From an uncultured Clostridia bacterium (GTDB lineage: Bacteria > Bacillota > Clostridia > Oscillospirales > Acutalibacteraceae): a stretch of 38,804 bases of DNA. A program made the translations under genes and the position numbers. The notes beneath the pieces were generated by a model. It saw only the letters and a program-made list of their open reading frames with translations, searched no databases and had not been told where the DNA came from. Below are positions 34,199 to 38,804 of the stretch, piece after piece (position 1 is the first letter of the stretch; the number at the start of each line of letters is the position of its first letter). Location: NCBI GenBank assembly GCA_946407465.1, contig CAMJOD010000003.1, positions 1-38,804 of the forward strand. The letters run 5' to 3'.

Positions 34199-35362
34199 AT
34201 GGTAATTGATTTTTTGAAGAAGGAAGAAAAGAAGGTCGAATATATCGAGCTGATTTATGACCTGATTTTCGTCTATATCATCGGCAGAAATAACTCGCTT
34301 ATCCACACCGTGGAGAGCGGGTTTATTTCCTTTGACGTCTATCTCACCTACCTGCTGACGACACTGATTGCGCTGCATATCTGGTATTTGACGACGCTCT
34401 TTATCAATCGCTACGGCACCAAGTCCGTTGCGGAGTATGTGGGCATTTTTATCAATATGTATCTGCTCTATTATATGGCGGACGGCACGCGCGTCGGCTG
34501 GCAGGATTTCTATTTTAAATACAACATCGCGTGGGGACTGATTCTTGTCAACCTCGCGGTGCAGCATTTCATCAAGCTTAGGCAATTGGAAAAGCTCACG
34601 CCGTGGCACGCCGCGCATTTGCGTTACCGCATGGCGGTGGTGCTGATTGAGGCAGGCGTTGTGTTTGGCTCGCTGCCGGTGTTTGCACTGACGGGACTGC
34701 CGCTGTCGCCGCTGGCGATGGTGTTCGGCATGCTCATGGAGCTGTTTTACCTCGGCAAAAGCCGCCTTGTCACGCTGGATTTTGCCCACCTGACCGAGCG
34801 CGTTATGCTCTATGTGGTGTTCACCTTCGGCGAGATGATCATCAGCATCTCCGGCTACTTCGGCGGCGAGGACACGCTGAACAGCTTCTATTATTCGCTG
34901 ATGGCGTTTTTGATTGTCGCCGGACTGTTTTTGATTTACGGCTATTTTTACGACCATATCATCAACCGCGAGCGCGAGGTGACCGGCAACGGCTACATGC
35001 TGCTGCATATTTTTATGATAACAGCGCTCAATAATATCTCCGTCGCGCTCGATTTTATGCGTGAGCCGGAGATTGACGCGGTTTCGAAAAACATCTTTTT
35101 GATAGCCTCGTTTTTGATTTATTACATCTTTCTGTTCAGCCTGCAGCACTACGCCTACGCGTGCAAGCGCCTCAACGCCAAATTCTGGCTGCTGCACGGT
35201 GCGCTGTCACTGGCGTTCGCGGCGGCAGCCATGCTGTCCTACCAATCGGGCATGGTCAGTATCGCGGTGACGGTGGTGTATATCTACGCCATGTTCGGCG
35301 CGTGTGTGTGGTTCAGCCGCAAGCACCGGAGGGAAAAATCTACCGCAGAAAGTACAACATAA
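34199..35362 (+). CDS. Low temperature requirement protein A (LtrA)-like membrane protein
   Basis: KKVEYIELIYDLIFVYIIGRNNSLIHTV, multiple TM helices, LTERVMLYVVFTFGEMIISI. Confidence 0.8.
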   Translation: MVIDFLKKEEKKVEYIELIYDLIFVYIIGRNNSLIHTVESGFISFDVYLTYLLTTLIALHIWYLTTLFINRYGTKSVAEYVGIFINMYLLYYMADGTRVGWQDFYFKYNIAWGLILVNLAVQHFIKLRQLEKLTPWHAAHLRYRMAVVLIEAGVVFGSLPVFALTGLPLSPLAMVFGMLMELFYLGKSRLVTLDFAHLTERVMLYVVFTFGEMIISISGYFGGEDTLNSFYYSLMAFLIVAGLFLIYGYFYDHIINREREVTGNGYMLLHIFMITALNNISVALDFMREPEIDAVSKNIFLIASFLIYYIFLFSLQHYAYACKRLNAKFWLLHGALSLAFAAAAMLSYQSGMVSIAVTVVYIYAMFGACVWFSRKHRREKSTAESTT

Positions 35363-35365
35363 TCG

Positions 35366-35402
35366 AAAAGCCTCTGCTAATACTGTTAGCGGAGGTTTTT
35401 TT
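35366..35402 (+). terminator. Terminator-like hairpin after ltrA containing the spoVAD ribosome binding site
   Basis: AAAAGCCTCTGCTAA-TACTG-TTAGCGGAGGTTTTT stem; 7-nt T-tract 35396-35402 immediately before ATG 35403. Confidence 0.75.
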
Positions 35403-36416
35403 ATGGTTAGAAGATTGGGAGTGGGAACGCTCTTGTTTGAAAATATGCCGCGCGTGGAGAGCTTTGCGTCCGTCGCCGGAAAAAAGGAGTCCGAGGGACC
35501 GCTCGGCGCGCTGTTTGACAAAATAGAATACGACAGCCGCGGCGGCTGCGATACCTTTGAGGAAGCCGAAAGCCGTTTGCAGCAGGAGGCGGCGCGGCTG
35601 TGCATGGAAAAGGCAGACCTGCGCGCGCAGGAGCTGGACGCGGTGTTTGCAGGTGATTTGCTCAACCAGTGTACCGGCTCGTCCTTTGGACTGATGCGCT
35701 ACGGTGTGCCGTATCTCGGGCAGTACGGCGCCTGCTCCACCATGGCACAGGCGCTTTTGATGGGCGCGGTGTTTACCGAAAGCGGCGCCGCCGACCACGC
35801 GCTCTGCGTCACTTCGTCACACTTCTGCGCGGCGGAGCGGCAGTACCGCTTTCCGATGGAATACGGCGCCGTGCGCACGCCTACCGCGCAGTGGACAGTG
35901 ACCGGTGCCGGCAGCTGTATTCTCGGCAAAACGCGCGGCAAGGTGGCAGTCCGCGCCGCTGCCGCCGGCAAAATCCAAGACATGGGCGTCACCGACGCGA
36001 ACAATATGGGCGCGGCTATGGCACCTGCCGCGGCGGACACCATTCTGCGATTTTTGCGCGACAGCAAAACGGAGGCGAAGGACTATGACCGGATTGTGAC
36101 GGGCGATTTGGGGCTGGTGGGCAGCGGCATTTTGTATGATTTGCTTCGCAGAGAGGGCATAGACGCGGAGCCCTTTCACGACGACTGCGGCTTGCTGATA
36201 TTTGACCGCGAGGCGCAGGATGTACACGCGGGCGGTTCCGGCTGCGGCTGCTGCGCGTCGGTGCTCTGCTCCAAGCTGCTTTCCGAGCTGGAGAGCGGTG
36301 CGCTGCGAAACATTCTGTTTGTTGCCACAGGCGCTCTGCTCAGCCCAACCACCGCGCAGCAGGGCAGAAGCATTCCGTCGGTCGCGCATTTGATTCACCT
36401 GACGGCGGTGGGGTAG
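35403..36416 (+). CDS. spoVAD: Stage V sporulation protein AD
   Basis: DAVFAGDLLNQCTGSSFGLMRYGVPYLGQYGACSTMAQAL, HFCAAERQYRFPMEYGAVRTPTAQWTVTGAG, AAADTILRFLRDS. Confidence 0.92.
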   Translation: MVRRLGVGTLLFENMPRVESFASVAGKKESEGPLGALFDKIEYDSRGGCDTFEEAESRLQQEAARLCMEKADLRAQELDAVFAGDLLNQCTGSSFGLMRYGVPYLGQYGACSTMAQALLMGAVFTESGAADHALCVTSSHFCAAERQYRFPMEYGAVRTPTAQWTVTGAGSCILGKTRGKVAVRAAAAGKIQDMGVTDANNMGAAMAPAAADTILRFLRDSKTEAKDYDRIVTGDLGLVGSGILYDLLRREGIDAEPFHDDCGLLIFDREAQDVHAGGSGCGCCASVLCSKLLSELESGALRNILFVATGALLSPTTAQQGRSIPSVAHLIHLTAVG

Positions 36417-36435
36417 CGCCTGCCGAAAATTATTC

Positions 36436-36476
36436 TTGACAACCAAATCTCACCTGCGCTACAATGATACTATCAT
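36436..36476 (+). promoter_or_regulatory. recQ promoter with overlapping 13-bp palindrome
   Basis: TTGACA (36436-36441), 18-nt spacer, TACAAT (36460-36465); ATGATA-C-TATCAT at 36464-36476. Confidence 0.6.
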
Positions 36477-36497
36477 GAATAATCAGTTGGTGAAAAA

Positions 36498-38714
36498 ATG
36501 TCGGACAAAAGATGGTTGGCTGTCGAGGCAAAAAAATATCATATTCTCGAGTGGTATTACGGCTACAAGCGGTTTCGCCCGGGACAGGAGGAGGTTATAG
36601 ACAGCATCCTCAACGGGCGCGACGCGCTGGCGGTCATGCCGACCGGCGCCGGAAAGTCGGTTTGTTATCAGGTGCCGGGACTGTTGTTTGACGGCGTCAC
36701 GCTGGTTATCTCGCCGCTGATTTCGCTGATGAAGGATCAGGTCAACGCCCTGACGTCTGCCGGTATTCGCGCGGCATATCTCAATCGCTCGCTCACCAAT
36801 GCCCAGTACAACAAGGCGCTCGACAACATGGCGCACGGCATCTACAAGATTGTCTATGTCGCACCGGAGCGGCTTGTCAGCGAGCGGTTTACAGAGGTGT
36901 GCCAATCGCTGCCTATCTCGCTGATTGCGATTGACGAGGCACATTGCGTGTCGCAGTGGGGACAGGATTTTCGTCCGGGTTATCTGAATATCGCCCGGTT
37001 TATTGACCGTCTGCCGAAGCGTCCGGTTATCAGCGCGTTTACCGCGACCGCGACCGAGGACGTCAAGGCGGATATTGTCCGGCTGCTGCGGCTGCGTGAG
37101 CCGGTTGTGCTGACCACCGGCTTTGACCGTCCCAATCTGTTCTTTTCGGTTATGCGGCCGAAAGACAAACGCAAGACCTTGCTCAGGCTGCTAAAGGAGC
37201 GCCGCGACAAGACCGGCATCATCTACTGCGCCACGCGCAAAAAGGTGGAGGAGGTCTGCGGCTTTCTCTGCGAAAAGGGCTACGCGGCGACGCGCTATCA
37301 CGCCGGCTTGTCCGACGCCGAGCGGATGCAAAACCAGGAGGATTTTGTCTATGACCGCAAACGGATTATGGTGGCGACCAACGCCTTTGGTATGGGCATT
37401 GACAAGTCCGACGTGCGGTTTGTCATACATTTTAATATGCCGAAAAATATCGAGAGCTATTATCAGGAGGCAGGACGCGCCGGACGCGACGGCGAGTCGT
37501 CGGACTGCATTCTGCTGTTTGGCTTGCAGGATGTGGCGACAGCGCAGTATTTTATTGAAACCGCCGAGCCGAATCCCGAGATGACAGCGGAGCAAAATGC
37601 CGGATTTCGCCAAAAGGAGGAGGAGCGGCTGCACCACATGGTTTCCTACTGCAAGACACAGGGCTGTCTGCGCGCGTTCATGCTGCGGTATTTCGGCGAC
37701 CGTGCGGAGGAAAACTGCGGCAAGTGCTCCAACTGTCTGTCAAAATACAAAACCGTAGATGTGACGGTTGAAGCGCAAAAAATCCTCTCCTGCATCGTCC
37801 GCACCAAGGAGCGCTTCGGTTCACAGGTGATTTGCGACGTGCTGCGCGGCAAGGAAACGTCAAAGGTCGTGAGCTTTGGCTTGCAGTCACAGACAACCTT
37901 CGGCATAATGAAGGACGTCAAACAGGCGCAAATCAAGGATTGGATAGAAACGCTCGAGCAGCTGGGACATATTCAATATCTCGGCGCCGGCAGACCGGTG
38001 CTGCAGGTGACGGAATCCGGTTGGCTGGTACTGAGGGGCAAGGTGCAGGTGCAGGCACGCGAGGCGCTGGAGGTACGTACCGGCGCGGAGACCGTCGGCG
38101 TTGAGCCGGACGGCGAGCTCTACCGCGAGCTGCAGGCGGTGCGTACCGCGATTGCCAACAAACGCGGCGTGCCTGCCTATATCATCTTTTCGGACGCTGC
38201 GCTGCGCGATATGTGCCGCAAGCTCCCGACAAACGACAGCGCGTTTCTCAGTGTCAGCGGCGTCGGCGAAACCAAGCTGCAGCTCTACGGCGAGCGGTTT
38301 ATGCGTGTGATTCGGCTGTATGTCCCAAAAAAGGGCGGCAAAATGCCGTTTCGGATAAGCGAGGAGCAGCTAAAAGACTTTGCGTTTTCCGATGAGCCCA
38401 TCTACGGCACGGAGATAGCCAAACGTGTCAACGCGCTTGTCGAGGCGCCGGAGCGGCGAAAGCTGCAGGCAAAGGACATTACCAACTGGCTTGTTTCCGT
38501 CCGTCTGTTGGAGGTTGTCAAGATGAACGACCGCCTGCTCAAGCTGCCAACTGAGGAAGGAATGGCGCTCGGCATGCTGCGGCAGTACCGCGAAAACGAG
38601 AACGGCGATTATTATCTGGTGCTCTACGAGCGGCAGGCGCAGGCGTACATTATTGAAAATATGCAGCAAATTGTCGATTTTGCCGCGTCGGAGCGAATAA
38701 AGGCGGAGGATTAG
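36498..38714 (+). CDS. recQ: ATP-dependent DNA helicase RecQ
   Basis: AVMPTGAGKSVCYQVP, AIDEAHCVSQWGQDFRPGY, AFTATATEDV, NAFGMGIDKSDVRFVIHFNMPKNIESYYQEAGRAGRDG; RQC and HRDC regions follow. Confidence 0.95.
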   Translation: MSDKRWLAVEAKKYHILEWYYGYKRFRPGQEEVIDSILNGRDALAVMPTGAGKSVCYQVPGLLFDGVTLVISPLISLMKDQVNALTSAGIRAAYLNRSLTNAQYNKALDNMAHGIYKIVYVAPERLVSERFTEVCQSLPISLIAIDEAHCVSQWGQDFRPGYLNIARFIDRLPKRPVISAFTATATEDVKADIVRLLRLREPVVLTTGFDRPNLFFSVMRPKDKRKTLLRLLKERRDKTGIIYCATRKKVEEVCGFLCEKGYAATRYHAGLSDAERMQNQEDFVYDRKRIMVATNAFGMGIDKSDVRFVIHFNMPKNIESYYQEAGRAGRDGESSDCILLFGLQDVATAQYFIETAEPNPEMTAEQNAGFRQKEEERLHHMVSYCKTQGCLRAFMLRYFGDRAEENCGKCSNCLSKYKTVDVTVEAQKILSCIVRTKERFGSQVICDVLRGKETSKVVSFGLQSQTTFGIMKDVKQAQIKDWIETLEQLGHIQYLGAGRPVLQVTESGWLVLRGKVQVQAREALEVRTGAETVGVEPDGELYRELQAVRTAIANKRGVPAYIIFSDAALRDMCRKLPTNDSAFLSVSGVGETKLQLYGERFMRVIRLYVPKKGGKMPFRISEEQLKDFAFSDEPIYGTEIAKRVNALVEAPERRKLQAKDITNWLVSVRLLEVVKMNDRLLKLPTEEGMALGMLRQYRENENGDYYLVLYERQAQAYIIENMQQIVDFAASERIKAED

Positions 38715-38804
38715 ACAAACGCTCCGCAAGGAGTCGGGCGTGGTTCCATACATATAATACTAATACCTAATAAAAAGTAGACAATCTTTGCGGTCTATTT
38801 TCCG

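Noticed and set aside
34058-35197. 379-aa antisense ORF opposite ltrA
   Set aside because: His/Arg/Gln-rich translation typical of antisense to membrane proteins.
38775-38800. Short TAGAC...GTCTA hairpin with T-tract at window end
   Set aside because: Only a 5-bp stem and the region is cut by the window edge; too weak to call.
1-38804. rRNA, tRNA, CRISPR array, prophage or integrase genes
   Set aside because: None recognised by eye; a tRNAscan/CRISPR finder run would be needed to exclude them fully.

Overview
The window looks like chromosomal DNA from a spore-forming Firmicute, probably Ruminococcaceae/Oscillospiraceae-like (judged from gene content and style, not from a search). It is mostly housekeeping genes with a secreted/cell-wall accessory stretch. 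From left to right: 3' part of a fused large-type purL; a secreted transglutaminase-like + BspA-LRR + dockerin protein; a small ORF with structured flanks; thrH; a beta-lactamase-family lipoprotein; a NAD salvage operon (NrtR-like regulator, pncA-type hydrolase, nadE, adenylyltransferase, pncB); YegP/DUF1508; mutY; an alanine:Na+ symporter; DEDD exonuclease + ung; an NCS2/AzgA permease; gpmI, tpiA, pgk; trmL; M23 peptidase, GH25 lysozyme, a duplicated-domain unknown protein and an FN3-L,D-transpeptidase; an XRE regulator; histidine phosphatase; leuB; PHP-type tyrosine phosphatase; serpin lipoprotein + UgtP-like glycosyltransferase; VanW; LtrA; spoVAD; recQ. No CRISPR array, rRNA, tRNA or transposase gene was recognised. 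The most interesting non-coding signals are: a ~160 bp near-palindromic MITE-like element at about 13524-13682; a 31 bp tandem repeat after pgk whose two copies differ by a compensatory base pair; a terminator-like hairpin that contains the spoVAD Shine-Dalgarno; the structured flanks of the small ORF at 4011-4274; and dispersed intergenic repeats. The most interesting protein-level signals are the 65-aa duplicated unknown protein, the serpin with a short reactive loop, and the dockerin-transglutaminase. I cannot claim a new defence or mobile system here.
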